A stretch of 64,000 nucleotides of DNA, taken from Loktanella sp. 5RATIMAR09 (GTDB lineage Bacteria > Pseudomonadota > Alphaproteobacteria > Rhodobacterales > Rhodobacteraceae). The notes under the pieces are model-generated. The model worked only from the letters and a program-made list of their open reading frames with translations. It was not told the DNA's origin and made no database searches. The translations under genes were made by a program, and so were the position numbers. Shown here in pieces: positions 1 to 7,813 of this stretch; position 1 is the first letter of the stretch; every line of letters starts with the position of its first letter. The stretch spans positions 62,001 to 126,000 of the forward strand of contig NZ_LJAL01000002.1 in assembly GCF_001419985.1 (NCBI RefSeq), in the 5' to 3' direction.

Positions 1-333
1 CAGCAGGCGTCCCAATGACGCACATCCAAGTTCGGGCACCACAAATTGGCGGACGCGGGACCGGGCCGCGGGCAGGGCGCCAAAATCAAAGAGTGTGAGC
101 CGGTCAACACGCCCTTGCGTGTCAAAAAGCACGGCTTCATAGACCGCTTGCCCGATATCATAGCCATGTCCGTTCTGAACAAGAAAACTTATCCGGCAGG
201 CATCTTCGACAGGCTCTACGGCATTGAGTTCGATAGAGATATATGCGCCCTGTGCCTCTTCTGCGAGGGCGGGCGCGGCCAACAAACAGGCAGCCAGAAT
301 GATGACTGCACGATCTGATTTGAATTTGGACAT
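1..333 (-). CDS. exported hypothetical protein (C-terminus cut by window edge)
   Basis: Minus-strand frame open from an ATG at 333 to the window edge, giving 111 codons with no stop, so the 3-prime end is missing. The N-terminus is a clear Sec signal peptide: basic residues (MSKFKSDR), a hydrophobic core (IILAACLLAAPALA), then a probable cut before EEAQGAY. The mature part has two Cys (EDACR and ELGCAS) that could form a disulfide. I do not recognise the family with certainty. Similar small exported proteins sit beside exbB/exbD/tonB genes in roseobacters, which would suit the haem locus to the right, but that is inference. A weak copy of the operator-like palindrome of this region lies upstream at 431-447. 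Confidence 0.7.
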   Translation of the reverse strand, partial: MSKFKSDRAVIILAACLLAAPALAEEAQGAYISIELNAVEPVEDACRISFLVQNGHGYDIGQAVYEAVLFDTQGRVDRLTLFDFGALPAARSRVRQFVVPELGCASLGRLL

Positions 334-430
334 TTTCCAACCTTCGATTTCCCGATGGGTCATCTGGCTGGAGCAACACGCCCTTGCTGGATTGCACTTT
401 CTTACCATCCAGCAGGGTCGTGTTCAATAC

Positions 431-447
431 CTGATTAAATTAGTATG
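431..447. promoter_or_regulatory. weak iron-operator-like palindrome (box D)
   Basis: CTGATT-AAATT-AGTATG lies about 100 bases upstream of the exported protein gene that starts at 333. It keeps the arm-N5-arm spacing of the boxes at 2748, 2789 and 7814, but its right arm is a poor match. It is suggestive only because of its place in the iron/haem locus. Confidence 0.3.
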
Positions 448-489
448 TAATTTTTACGCGGGCGTGGCACGCTGATCGTCCGGCTTGCG

Positions 490-975
490 TCAGGCCAAAT
501 GCGACCGCAACATCCAGGCGAACTTCTCATGTACTTGGCCGCGCGCAATGCAGAGGTCTTCAGTCAGGGTGTCGCCATGATCAGCGGCAAGCTCGCCTGC
601 ACCGGCAATGGTTTCGGCCAGTGTTTCCTGCGCTTCCTTCATGAGGCGGATCATCTCTTCGGCCGTGGGCACACCATCAACTTCCGCGACTTTGGACCGT
701 TTCAACATGCCGGCAAGCGTGCCTTCGGCATGGGCGTCAAGCGCTTTGATCCGTTCGGCCAGATCGTCCTGTGCGACGAAGTGATCTTCGTAGATCTTCT
801 GGAACAGATCGTGCAACGGCCCGAAAGCCATGCCGGTGACGTTCCAATGGAAATTCTGTGCCAGCATCGTGGTCACGGCGGTTTCTGCGACGCATTGATT
901 GAGTGCCGTGGCAATCTGCGCAGTTGCGTCGGTTGAAAGCGTAAGGGCGGTTTGGGTCAAAGGTGCCTCCTGCAT
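490..975 (-). CDS. dps: Dps-family ferritin-like DNA-protection protein
   Basis: 161 aa, the usual Dps length. Dps proteins form dodecamers that oxidise and store iron and protect DNA during starvation and peroxide stress. The ferroxidase-site signature is visible: NFHWNVTG near residue 43, LHDLFQKIYEDH near 54, then DDLAERIKAL. An ATG at 975 is preferred over the TTG just before it. The region upstream holds a perfect 17-bp TTTAGAA-N3-TTCTAAA palindrome at 1058-1074, which matches the known Irr iron-control element, so iron-dependent control is likely. Its position beside a haem-uptake locus fits an iron-storage role. The family call is firm; the regulatory call is inference. Confidence 0.93.
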   Translation of the reverse strand: MQEAPLTQTALTLSTDATAQIATALNQCVAETAVTTMLAQNFHWNVTGMAFGPLHDLFQKIYEDHFVAQDDLAERIKALDAHAEGTLAGMLKRSKVAEVDGVPTAEEMIRLMKEAQETLAETIAGAGELAADHGDTLTEDLCIARGQVHEKFAWMLRSHLA

Positions 976-1057
976 CAAAATGATTACTCTGTGCTGGCTG
1001 GCTCTTCGCTGGCTTGCACGTTCTTCATATAAGGTGGAATTGCATCAGACAAGCCTA

Positions 1058-1074
1058 TTTAGAATAATTCTAAA
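1058..1074. promoter_or_regulatory. Irr-type iron control element (ICE-like palindrome)
   Basis: TTTAGAA-TAA-TTCTAAA is a perfect inverted repeat, 83-99 bases upstream of the dps start codon. It contains the stop codon of the upstream gene, so it sits at the very end of the hemP operon. The arms match the element described for Irr in rhizobia and relatives. Which promoter it serves is not certain, but dps is the natural target. Confidence 0.65.
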
Positions 1075-1492
1075 CTTGAGAAAAACTGTCAGCTACATTG
1101 CGCAAAAGGAACACCAGATTCCGGCGTGCGTGTTTTGGAACGCGCGAGTTTAAGAGGAAGGCGGCGCTGGCCTCATCACCGTTCTTGAGGCTGCGGGCCA
1201 ATGCGATCAGCCATTTTTCGTCGAAGGAGGTGTCCTGCTCTCCGACGCGATAAAAGGCTGGTCGGTGTTTCAAAGCCTGCGACAGGCAGCGCACCAGCAC
1301 TTCGGCGGCGGCGTGTCGCGCGATATTGCGGTTTGTCGACAGGGCGGCACAGGCACCGAAAAGCTCGATATGCGCCTTGCACCGGTTGCTGCGCGCAACG
1401 TCGCGCAAATGGTCGAGCAACCCGTCCGAAGAACACTTTTCGTCCAGCGTCAAAGCGTGGTCGTATGGACTCTGACAAACGGCTGCGGTCAT
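1070..1492 (-). CDS. conserved hypothetical protein of the hemP operon
   Basis: 140 aa, ATG start at 1492, apparently helix-rich, with no signal peptide and no membrane segment. I do not recognise a domain. It is the last gene of a tightly packed minus-strand set (75-aa protein, hemP, 160-aa protein, DUF1289, this gene) and lies 42 bases after the DUF1289 gene. The sequence contains many His, Arg and Cys residues in its first half (HIELFGACAAL). Its stop codon lies inside the ICE-like palindrome that precedes dps. A role in iron or haem handling is suggested by position only. Confidence 0.65.
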   Translation of the reverse strand: MTAAVCQSPYDHALTLDEKCSSDGLLDHLRDVARSNRCKAHIELFGACAALSTNRNIARHAAAEVLVRCLSQALKHRPAFYRVGEQDTSFDEKWLIALARSLKNGDEASAAFLLNSRVPKHARRNLVFLLRNVADSFSQV

Positions 1493-1534
1493 GGGGGCTT
1501 GGTCCTTGTTCGTGGGTCGTTTATGGTGTGGGGG

Positions 1535-1795
1535 TCAGGCGGCTTTCCCGCCATCCAGCATCGTCAGCGTGACCTTTTTCTTGCGACACCGCTTTTCATA
1601 CGCCTGATCCCAATGTTTGTAGCGCCCCATGACGGCCTGTTGCGCGACGACAAGCGCGACAAAGGCCGCGCGGTGTTTGTTCTTTTTCAAAGCCTTGAAT
1701 GTTGATTTCTGCGCTTTGGTCATGGAGCATCCGATACAATGGCCTTCGCGTTTGAATTTGCAGACGCTGATGCAGGGGCTAGGGATCTTTGGCAT
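1535..1795 (-). CDS. DUF1289-family small protein
   Basis: 86 aa, ATG start. The N-terminus reads PCISVCKF...GHCIGCSMT, the Cys pattern (C-x3-C-x7-C-x2-C) of the DUF1289 family, which is suggestive of metal or Fe-S binding. The C-terminus is very basic (EKRCRKKK). DUF1289 proteins are widespread in proteobacteria and have no firm function. Here the gene sits between two hypothetical genes in the hemP operon, so a link to iron is plausible but unproven. Confidence 0.85.
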   Translation of the reverse strand: MPKIPSPCISVCKFKREGHCIGCSMTKAQKSTFKALKKNKHRAAFVALVVAQQAVMGRYKHWDQAYEKRCRKKKVTLTMLDGGKAA

Positions 1796-1849
1796 GATAA
1801 GCTCGCTGGATGTTTGGGCAGGGGGCCCGTTCTGGCTGGTGTGTGGTGT

Positions 1850-2332
1850 TCAATGAAGGGTGCGGTCTTGGGGTTTGTTTTGGAGCGGGGCTATGGCGGG
1901 TGCTGTTTGCACCATGCGCTGCATCGCCTGACCGACCCGCGCCGCCATTAGGGCAACCGGTTCGGCATGGCGCGCAGGGACAATCAAGCTTGCGATCATT
2001 GCAGCCTCGGCCAGATCACCGTACGCGGCTTCGCGGACCAGAGTTTGCAGGATCGCTTCGTCAGAACCGATGCAAGTGCACCCAAGCCCGTGCCGGACAA
2101 ACGGCCTGCGGGCAAATCTGCACAGATCCGACAGCAGGCCCTCGAAATTGCGCAACTCTGCAAGGCCCTCAGCGGCACCAAAACTCTGCGCAAAACGGTT
2201 CCAGACTTCGGCCTGGCTATCGGCATCGGCCATCCAGAACCGGACCGCCATGATCAGTTCGGCTTCCCAAGGTGCGACATCGGTCAGTTGACCGACCCTG
2301 CTGGCGCCTTTGGTGTGTGAGGGCCCTGTCAT
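1850..2332 (-). CDS. conserved hypothetical protein coupled to hemP
   Basis: 160 aa with an ATG at 2332 that overlaps the hemP stop codon in an ATGA arrangement, so translation is probably coupled. It looks like a soluble, largely helical protein (WEAELIMAVRFWMAD, LRNFEGLLSDLCRFARR). One Cys pair, GLGCTCIGSDE, could bind metal. I do not recognise a domain. Stable coupling to hemP within a haem-uptake locus suggests an accessory role in haem or iron metabolism; that is inference from context. Confidence 0.75.
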   Translation of the reverse strand: MTGPSHTKGASRVGQLTDVAPWEAELIMAVRFWMADADSQAEVWNRFAQSFGAAEGLAELRNFEGLLSDLCRFARRPFVRHGLGCTCIGSDEAILQTLVREAAYGDLAEAAMIASLIVPARHAEPVALMAARVGQAMQRMVQTAPAIAPLQNKPQDRTLH

Positions 2333-2502
2333 TTGGTCAGGATCAGCTTGCCCGCGCGGGTGATACGCAGGGTGTAGGTCTGGCCGTCCAGCACGATGTC
2401 GGCCTTATGACCGTTGCGGATCAGGTCGCGCGCGTCATAGGTGTCCGTGTCAGCGGCCCTGTCAACGGACCCGGGGCGGGGCAGATTTTGCATCAGGCTC
2501 AT
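2329..2502 (-). CDS. hemP: HemP hemin-uptake small protein
   Basis: 57 aa. The C-terminal half carries the HemP pattern: YDARDLIRNGHKADIVLDG followed by QTYTLRITRAGKLILTK, matching the family ending in YxLRxTRxGKLILTK. The start ATG at 2502 overlaps the stop of the upstream 75-aa gene, and its own stop overlaps the next ATG; both are ATGA overlaps. HemP/HmuP proteins are found in haem-uptake loci, and in some bacteria act in haem-responsive regulation of hmuR. Its location beside hmuSTUV supports the call strongly. Confidence 0.92.
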   Translation of the reverse strand: MSLMQNLPRPGSVDRAADTDTYDARDLIRNGHKADIVLDGQTYTLRITRAGKLILTK

Positions 2503-2726
2503 CGACCCTCTCCTGCTGGACGCATGCGATTTCGCTGCAGGTCGATCAGATATTCGAGTGCGAACCCTTCTATCTGTGCGCTATCGGCACCGGATTGCAC
2601 GATTTCACGCCATGTCGCGCTGGCAGTTTCAGGCTTCTGGCTGTTCGCCCGGGAGACGGGTGTCATCACGATTTCATCCTTTGAATTGACATCCGGGCTG
2701 CCGTTCGTGGTGGCTTGGACGGGCAT
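2499..2726 (-). CDS. small hypothetical protein, first gene of hemP operon
   Basis: 75 aa, ATG at 2726, ending in an ATGA overlap with hemP. The first 35 residues are polar and look disordered. The rest (SATWREIVQSGADSAQIEGF, then ALEYLIDLQRNRMR) reads as two amphipathic helices. No signal peptide or membrane segment is visible and I do not recognise a family. The promoter region upstream carries two operator-like palindromes (2748-2764 and 2789-2805), so this gene leads an operon that is probably iron-regulated. The tight coupling to hemP makes it likely to be a real gene. Confidence 0.65.
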   Translation of the reverse strand: MPVQATTNGSPDVNSKDEIVMTPVSRANSQKPETASATWREIVQSGADSAQIEGFALEYLIDLQRNRMRPAGEGR

Positions 2727-2747
2727 TTTGTAATGCCTTGCGATATT

Positions 2748-2764
2748 CTGACTAAATAAGTCAG
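2748..2764. promoter_or_regulatory. iron-operator-like palindrome (box A)
   Basis: CTGACT-AAATA-AGTCAG is a perfect inverted repeat 22 bases upstream of the first gene of the hemP operon. It shares form and spacing with boxes B (2789) and C (7814). It resembles the Iron-Rhodo box predicted upstream of iron-uptake genes in Rhodobacterales. That match is from memory and was not searched. Confidence 0.6.
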
Positions 2765-2788
2765 GTTACAACTAATGCCTACAATAAT

Positions 2789-2805
2789 CCGACAGTTTTA
2801 GTCAA
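2789..2805. promoter_or_regulatory. iron-operator-like palindrome (box B)
   Basis: CCGACA-GTTTT-AGTCAA is the second copy upstream of the hemP operon, 41 bases centre to centre from box A. The central GTTTT is identical to that of box C before hmuR/hmuS. It could serve the hemP operon alone or with box A as a tandem operator. Confidence 0.5.
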
Positions 2806-2844
2806 GAACTTAGATGTGCCGAACCGCATGCAAAGTGTCAGGCG

Positions 2845-3171
2845 TCAACCGCCTTGCAAAGCGTCGATGTGTTGGATTGCGGTGAAGCCTTCAAACCGTG
2901 GCGCGCCCTCGTGCAGCGTGCGGCTATGTCCCGCACGTGCGTGCGAGGCGCGGAACGCCTCGCTGGTTGTCCATGCGCGGAAATGCGCCTCTGATTGCCA
3001 CACGGTGTGCGAGGCATAGAGGATTTTGCCGTCTTCCTCGGGACCTTTCAGCATGTGGAAGGACACGAAACCGTCCATATCCTGCAACCTGCTTTCGCGG
3101 GTCAGCCAAAGTTCTTCGAATGCGGCGGCGTTTTCCAAGGGTAGAGTGAAACGGTTCATCGCAAGGTACAT
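2845..3171 (-). CDS. ABM-superfamily monooxygenase, candidate haem oxygenase
   Basis: 108 aa, the length of single-domain antibiotic-biosynthesis-monooxygenase (ABM) proteins, which include the IsdG/HmoB haem-degrading enzymes. It has the ABM pattern: an N-terminal strand (MNRFTLPLEN), then FEELWLTRESRLQDMDGFVSF and a C-terminal HFRAWTTSEAFRASH helix. The start ATG at 3171 has a GGAG site five bases upstream and lies 9 bases after the chaN stop, so it is the last gene of the hmuSTUV-chaN operon. Release of iron from imported haem is the likely role. The specific reaction is inferred from context; ABM proteins vary in function. Confidence 0.8.
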   Translation of the reverse strand: MYLAMNRFTLPLENAAAFEELWLTRESRLQDMDGFVSFHMLKGPEEDGKILYASHTVWQSEAHFRAWTTSEAFRASHARAGHSRTLHEGAPRFEGFTAIQHIDALQGG

Positions 3172-3180
3172 TTTTTCTCC

Positions 3181-3933
3181 TTAATTGGATGTGAGGGATT
3201 TGCATGGATCGTCCCGTTCAGCGGGAGGGACGATGCGGACCTCGTTGAAAGGGATGCCTGTGTGGTCTTCTTCGACAAAGCCGATGGCATAGGTTGTCAC
3301 GTCAGGGGCGGCTCTGGCGATCTTGGCGGGCACGCCCCAATCTGTGCGGGCGTGGCCGTTTCCGGCGATCACGGCGACAGGCGGCCCATAGGTCTCTAGC
3401 GCCTCAAGTGCAGCGCGGGCAAAGACGGCATCGCGGTAGCGCTGCACGCTGACCATACCCGCCATCATTGCGAATGGCATGGCTGCGCAATGTGCCTCGA
3501 ATTGCAGTTGCATGCGTGCCTGTTGCTGGCTGTCTGGCAAAGGCTCATCCAGACCGAAACGCGCAGCGTCTTCACCAAAAAGGGCAGCGGCACCATCACT
3601 GTAGACACGCTGGATCGCGTCGCGCGGGGCTGCGGCCCCCACGATGCGCGCATTCCCCATGGCGTCAAAGATCGGCGCATAGATCGGGAAATCACCCCAA
3701 CCGCTCGCCTCCCATGCGGCGGCGATCTGTGTCCGGTCGGCGTCAGCACGCGCGGCTTGTTCTGCGGTCAGCATCTCGAACACAACCGCGCTGGGCCGCA
3801 GGTCCCGCAGGGTGGCGGCTTGCCCCAGATGTGCATCACGGTTGTCATGGACCTCTCCAAGAATGACGATGTCGGCCGCAGGTTCTGCCGTGGCAGGCAG
3901 GGCGAGCACCAATAACAGAGCGGTCAGTCGCAT
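3181..3933 (-). CDS. ChaN-family haem-binding protein
   Basis: 250 aa. Signature segments of the ChaN family are present: ADIVILGEVHDN near residue 20, SAVVFEML, and VAVIAGNGHARTDWG near residue 185. A signal peptide is visible (RLTALLLVLALPATAEPA), so the protein is exported, without an obvious lipobox Cys. An upstream in-frame ATG at 3948 overlaps the hmuV stop, but its codons supply the ribosome site (AAAGGA) for the ATG at 3933, which I choose. ChaN proteins bind haem in Campylobacter and are common in hmu operons. The gene sits between hmuV and the ABM monooxygenase. Confidence 0.85.
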   Translation of the reverse strand: MRLTALLLVLALPATAEPAADIVILGEVHDNRDAHLGQAATLRDLRPSAVVFEMLTAEQAARADADRTQIAAAWEASGWGDFPIYAPIFDAMGNARIVGAAAPRDAIQRVYSDGAAALFGEDAARFGLDEPLPDSQQQARMQLQFEAHCAAMPFAMMAGMVSVQRYRDAVFARAALEALETYGPPVAVIAGNGHARTDWGVPAKIARAAPDVTTYAIGFVEEDHTGIPFNEVRIVPPAERDDPCKSLTSN

Positions 3934-3944
3934 ATGGATTCCTT

Positions 3945-4727
3945 TCATGCTGATGCCGCGTGAGGCAGAACAAATGGGATGCCGGCGGGCGGCGGGGCCG
4001 AGACGCGCAAGGCGCAGCCATAGGCGTCCGACAGGATCTCGTCTGTCAGTACCTCGTGCGGCCGCCCAAAGGCCATGCGTTTGCCTGTCGCAAGCAGTGC
4101 GACACGGTCGGCATAAAGCGCTGTCAGGTTAAGATCATGCATCACGGCAATGACCCCGCCACCCGCGCGGGCAAAGCCGCGTGCGATGTCCATCACTTGG
4201 AGCTGGTGCGCGATGTCAAGGCTGGAAACCGGCTCATCCAGCAAGAGCCAGCGCGGTTGACCGTTCTCGACAGGGGCCCAGACCTGCGCCAGAACACGGG
4301 CAAGCATGACCCGTTGCGCCTCGCCCCCGGATAATTCCTGAAATGTCCGGTCGGCGTAATGCGCGAGGCCAACGCGGGCCAGCGCCTGCACCGGCACCTC
4401 GGGTCTGTCTCCTGCCGTGCCGGATTGCAGGCCAAGACGGACCACCTCGATGACTTTAAACGGAAATGCCAGATGCGACGCTTGGGGCAGGACGGCACGT
4501 TGTGCTGCAAGCTGCCATGGTTTCATCGCGCTTACGTCCTGTCCGTTCAGGCTGACGGCACCTTGATAGGGCAGGGAGGCCGTGATCGCCCCGAGCAAGG
4601 TGGATTTGCCAGACCCGTTGGGTCCCACGATAGCGGTCACTTCTCCGGGCAGGGCTGTCAGGCTCACGCCACGCAGCGCCGCGCGCTTGCCATAAAAGAC
4701 GCGGATATCTTCGGCAATCAGGCTCAT
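3945..4727 (-). CDS. hmuV: HmuV haem ABC transporter ATP-binding protein
   Basis: 260 aa. It is the ATPase of the HmuTUV haem importer, acting on the cytoplasmic face. The Walker A motif GPNGSGKST is at about residues 35-43, the signature LSGGEAQR is mid-protein, Walker B is WLLLDEP, and a switch His follows in VMHDLNLTALYADR. The chosen ATG at 4727 overlaps the hmuU stop (ATGA) and has a GGAG site; a longer reading from 4763 would run deep into hmuU. The stop in turn overlaps an ATG leading into chaN. Confidence 0.95.
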   Translation of the reverse strand: MSLIAEDIRVFYGKRAALRGVSLTALPGEVTAIVGPNGSGKSTLLGAITASLPYQGAVSLNGQDVSAMKPWQLAAQRAVLPQASHLAFPFKVIEVVRLGLQSGTAGDRPEVPVQALARVGLAHYADRTFQELSGGEAQRVMLARVLAQVWAPVENGQPRWLLLDEPVSSLDIAHQLQVMDIARGFARAGGGVIAVMHDLNLTALYADRVALLATGKRMAFGRPHEVLTDEILSDAYGCALRVSAPPPAGIPFVLPHAASA

Positions 4728-5791
4728 AGCTCCACCATTCCGCGACGTCTGAGCAGGATCCACAAAAAGACCGGGGCGCCAAGGACGGCCGTCACGATCC
4801 CTATGGGCAGTTCTGCGGGGGCAATCACCACGCGTGCGATGACATCTGCGAGGATCAACAGGGTCGCACCAAGCAGTGCTGAATTGAGCAGCAGCGTTCT
4901 GTGATCCGGACCGGAGGCAAGACGCAGCAGATGCGGCACCACGATCCCGATAAATCCGATCCCGCCCGAAACAGCGACCGCCGCACCGGTGGCACCGGCG
5001 ACGGCAAGGATGGCTGTGGATTTCATGCGCTGCACATTGATGCCGATATGGGCAGCGGTCGCTTCGCCCAAGGCCAGCCCGTTCAGCCCGCGCCCCAGCA
5101 CCATAGCCGTACCGAGAGAGAGAAGTATCAAAGGAGCGGCGGACATACCCTTGGCCCAGCTCGCACCCGCAAGCGAGCCGAGGCCCCAGAACGTCAGGTC
5201 GCGCAATTGTCTGTCATCGGCGATGTAAACAAGGATACCTGACAAGGCCCCCGCCAAAGCGCCAAGTGCGATGCCCGCCAGAAGCATGGTGGCCACAGAC
5301 GTACGCCCCTGCCGTGTAGACACGCGGTAGAGCAGGATGGTCGAGCCCCAGCCGCCCAGAAATGCTGCAAAGGGCACAAGGTGGTTGCCTGCGCGGTCGA
5401 TCATCCAGACGGGCAAGAGTGCGCCCAGTACGATGGCAAGGATCGCACCCAGCCCTGCACCGGCACCCACGCCAACGATGCCCGGGTCGGCTAAAGGATT
5501 GCGGAACAGACCTTGCATCGCGGCACCCGAGACCGCGAGCGCTGCACCCACAAGGACGCCCATGACAAGCCGGGGCAGGCGGATGTCGAACAGCACAACG
5601 CGCTCGATCTGGCTCAGCGTCTCACCCTGCGCGAGTTTTGCCAGCACAGATGACAGGGTGGCGTCTGTTGCGCCAACCTGCAGGTTCACAAGGCAGGCCA
5701 GCCCCAAAGCAACCGCAAGAACCCAATGCAAGCTCCGGGCGGGGTTTAACCGGTCGCGCGGGGCGACCGCGATATCCGATACGACAGTCAC
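4724..5791 (-). CDS. hmuU: HmuU haem ABC transporter permease (FecCD family)
   Basis: 355 aa, typical for FecCD/BtuC permeases with about ten membrane helices. Characteristic segments are LFDIRLPRLVMGVLVGAALAVSGAAMQGLFRNPLADPGIVG in the first third (quoted in part by family pattern RLPR...GAxLAxSGxxxQ) and GxIGFIGIVVPHLLR near residue 285. It moves haem across the inner membrane with HmuT and HmuV. The start is a GTG at 5791, three bases after the hmuT stop, with AAGGGA upstream. The stop overlaps the hmuV start. Confidence 0.94.
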   Translation of the reverse strand: MTVVSDIAVAPRDRLNPARSLHWVLAVALGLACLVNLQVGATDATLSSVLAKLAQGETLSQIERVVLFDIRLPRLVMGVLVGAALAVSGAAMQGLFRNPLADPGIVGVGAGAGLGAILAIVLGALLPVWMIDRAGNHLVPFAAFLGGWGSTILLYRVSTRQGRTSVATMLLAGIALGALAGALSGILVYIADDRQLRDLTFWGLGSLAGASWAKGMSAAPLILLSLGTAMVLGRGLNGLALGEATAAHIGINVQRMKSTAILAVAGATGAAVAVSGGIGFIGIVVPHLLRLASGPDHRTLLLNSALLGATLLILADVIARVVIAPAELPIGIVTAVLGAPVFLWILLRRRGMVEL

Positions 5792-5794
5792 CGG

Positions 5795-6691
5795 TCAGGT
5801 TCCCTTTGCATAAAGCGCGTCGTTCAGCATCTGCACGGCCTGTGCGGTACGCGGCCCGAAGCCCAGCATCAGCAGACCATCCATCCGCACGATCGAACGC
5901 GTTTGCGCGGCAGGTGTTAACCGGACCGCAGGCATGGCGAACAATTCCTCATCCGCCAGCCCGTGATCACCGCCCCTGTCCATCATCAGGATCACATCGG
6001 GTGCGGCCAGCCCGACCGCTTCATCGGTGATCTGTTTGTAGCCTTCGTAACCGGAGACCGCATTCACACCCCCCGCCATGCGGATCAGCGCGTCCGCTGC
6101 CGTGCCTGTCCCAGAGGCATTGATCTTGCCGCCCTGCGTGGACAGCACGAAAAGCACGCGCCTCTTGCCGTTCTCGGGGCGTTCGGCGTCTGCAAGTGCG
6201 GCCACGAGATCGGCCTCGACTTCGGCCATCAATCCGGCGGCGCGTTCAGGCACAGCAAGTGCCTCGCCCACGATCTCGATCTTGCGCAGGATACCTGCGA
6301 CGCTCAGGGCGTCGGGCACTTCGACAAGCTCTATGTTCGCTGCACGGATCACATCGAGCGCTTGGGGAGGTCCCGCACCTTCCTCGGACAGGATCAGCGA
6401 CGGTCCGACCGAAAGCACACCCTCTGGCGAGAGGGCGCGCATGTAGCCCACATCGGGCAGGTTGGCGACGCTGGGTGGATAACTGGACGTTGTGTCACGG
6501 GCCTTGAGGCGGTGCGCCTGACCAAGGGCTGCGATGATCTCCGTGACAGATCCGCCGATCGACAGGACATCTGCCTGCGCTTGCGGCGTATCCGTCCTTT
6601 GTTCGGCATTGAGGGCGATGGCAAGAAACGTGCTGCAAAATGCTGCGCATAGTCCCGTCCGGAAGGCGGTTTTACCGGGCCAGTGTCTCAT
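5795..6691 (-). CDS. hmuT: HmuT periplasmic haem-binding protein
   Basis: 298 aa. It belongs to the class III substrate-binding proteins (BtuF/TroA-like fold) that deliver haem to HmuUV. A signal peptide is visible near the N-terminus (GLCAAFCSTFLAIALNA). The segments VLSIGGSVTEIIAALG and PDVGYMRALSPEGVLSVGPSLIL are typical of haem-binding HmuT. The ATG at 6691 overlaps the hmuS stop by ATGA, which fixes the start better than the in-frame start at 6739. The next gene, hmuU, begins three bases after its stop. Confidence 0.93.
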   Translation of the reverse strand: MRHWPGKTAFRTGLCAAFCSTFLAIALNAEQRTDTPQAQADVLSIGGSVTEIIAALGQAHRLKARDTTSSYPPSVANLPDVGYMRALSPEGVLSVGPSLILSEEGAGPPQALDVIRAANIELVEVPDALSVAGILRKIEIVGEALAVPERAAGLMAEVEADLVAALADAERPENGKRRVLFVLSTQGGKINASGTGTAADALIRMAGGVNAVSGYEGYKQITDEAVGLAAPDVILMMDRGGDHGLADEELFAMPAVRLTPAAQTRSIVRMDGLLMLGFGPRTAQAVQMLNDALYAKGT

Positions 6692-7740
6692 GCCGGAACC
6701 TCTGCAAGCGTGGCGAGGCAATCTACGATCTGGCCCCATTCGGCGCGTGAATCGCGTCCCTCCTTGCTGACGCCGAATACCTGAAAAATCATACCACCTT
6801 CAGCATCGAAGGCTTCGATCGATACGGCAGGTCCGTGTTGCGTGGGTTTGTGCACGACCCAAACCTCGGCCACTTTGTCGAGACGCAGATGCAGGTTGAA
6901 CCCCGGGTCCATCACGTTCTGCCATGGCCCCATCGGTTTCAGGCTGTGGATCCTGCCGGTGTGGATCTGGATGCAGCCGTGGTTTCCGACAAAGATCATC
7001 ACTTCGATCCCGGCATCGCGCACCGCCTGAAGCATCGTATCGGCGGCCTTGGGGGCAAGCTGGCGCACCCAAGGCGCACCGGCGATGCGGTAGGCGCCCA
7101 GCCGGTTCATCTTGAGTTTGGCGCACAGGCGGAGGAACTGGTGTGTATCCGTCAGCTTTGCCCATTCTGTCCGCAGGATGTCAGCCTTGTCCGCGCGTGA
7201 CTTCGGCCCCTCGACGGGCTTGCGCGCCGCGACCTGTTGACTGTCCGACTGATCCGCGACCGCCAGATCGGCGACAATCGCGGGCCATGCCGTGTGATGC
7301 GATCCGTCGCGCAGGTGGATTTTGTGCACCGCGTCGCCTGCTGCATCGAAAATCTGCAAAGAGCGTCGCAGACCCTGCGCGGTCTCTGTCTCGACGGCGA
7401 AAGCATGCACCCAATGTGAGGGAAAGATGCGCAGGTCTACATTCTCGGTCAGGGTCATCGCGGCATGTTCGCCACGGTGGTAGTTGCCGTATTTTCCCAA
7501 CTTTTCATGCACGCAGGCATCGACGCGCGTCAGCGCCATGACGTCGCCCAAGGCTTCGGCAGCAGGGATGATCCGGTCGGGATGGGCTGCGATTCGGGTG
7601 GTGCTATAGCCGATGCCGGCCGCGACGAGCTGTGCTTCGGCAATGCCTTGGGCCTGTGCTGCATCGCGCGCGCGCAGTTTCGGGTTTTCGGCAAGAAAGG
7701 CGCGAATATCGGATGGTTTGCCAGCGGATTGCTGTGTCAT
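6688..7740 (-). CDS. hmuS: HmuS hemin-degrading/haem-trafficking factor
   Basis: 350 aa, the usual length of HemS/ChuS/HmuS proteins, built from two similar halves. The segments KYGNYHRGEHAAMTL in the first half and MIFVGNHGCIQIHTG in the second half match the repeated HemS core. HmuS proteins bind cytoplasmic haem and in several species open the ring or hand it on. It is first in the minus-strand operon hmuSTUV-chaN-ABM. The region shared with divergent hmuR carries the box at 7814-7830, so co-regulation by iron is likely. Confidence 0.94.
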   Translation of the reverse strand: MTQQSAGKPSDIRAFLAENPKLRARDAAQAQGIAEAQLVAAGIGYSTTRIAAHPDRIIPAAEALGDVMALTRVDACVHEKLGKYGNYHRGEHAAMTLTENVDLRIFPSHWVHAFAVETETAQGLRRSLQIFDAAGDAVHKIHLRDGSHHTAWPAIVADLAVADQSDSQQVAARKPVEGPKSRADKADILRTEWAKLTDTHQFLRLCAKLKMNRLGAYRIAGAPWVRQLAPKAADTMLQAVRDAGIEVMIFVGNHGCIQIHTGRIHSLKPMGPWQNVMDPGFNLHLRLDKVAEVWVVHKPTQHGPAVSIEAFDAEGGMIFQVFGVSKEGRDSRAEWGQIVDCLATLAEVPA

Positions 7741-7813
7741 GGGCGTCCTCGGATGTTTGATTGTGGTCCGATGGCTGCGCCCGAAAGACGTGGTGCGTGG
7801 CTGTCTAACTTAC

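Noticed and set aside
5963..6652. 229-codon plus-strand frame across hmuT
   Set aside because: hmuT is fixed by operon overlaps and family motifs; the plus frame is a high-GC shadow.
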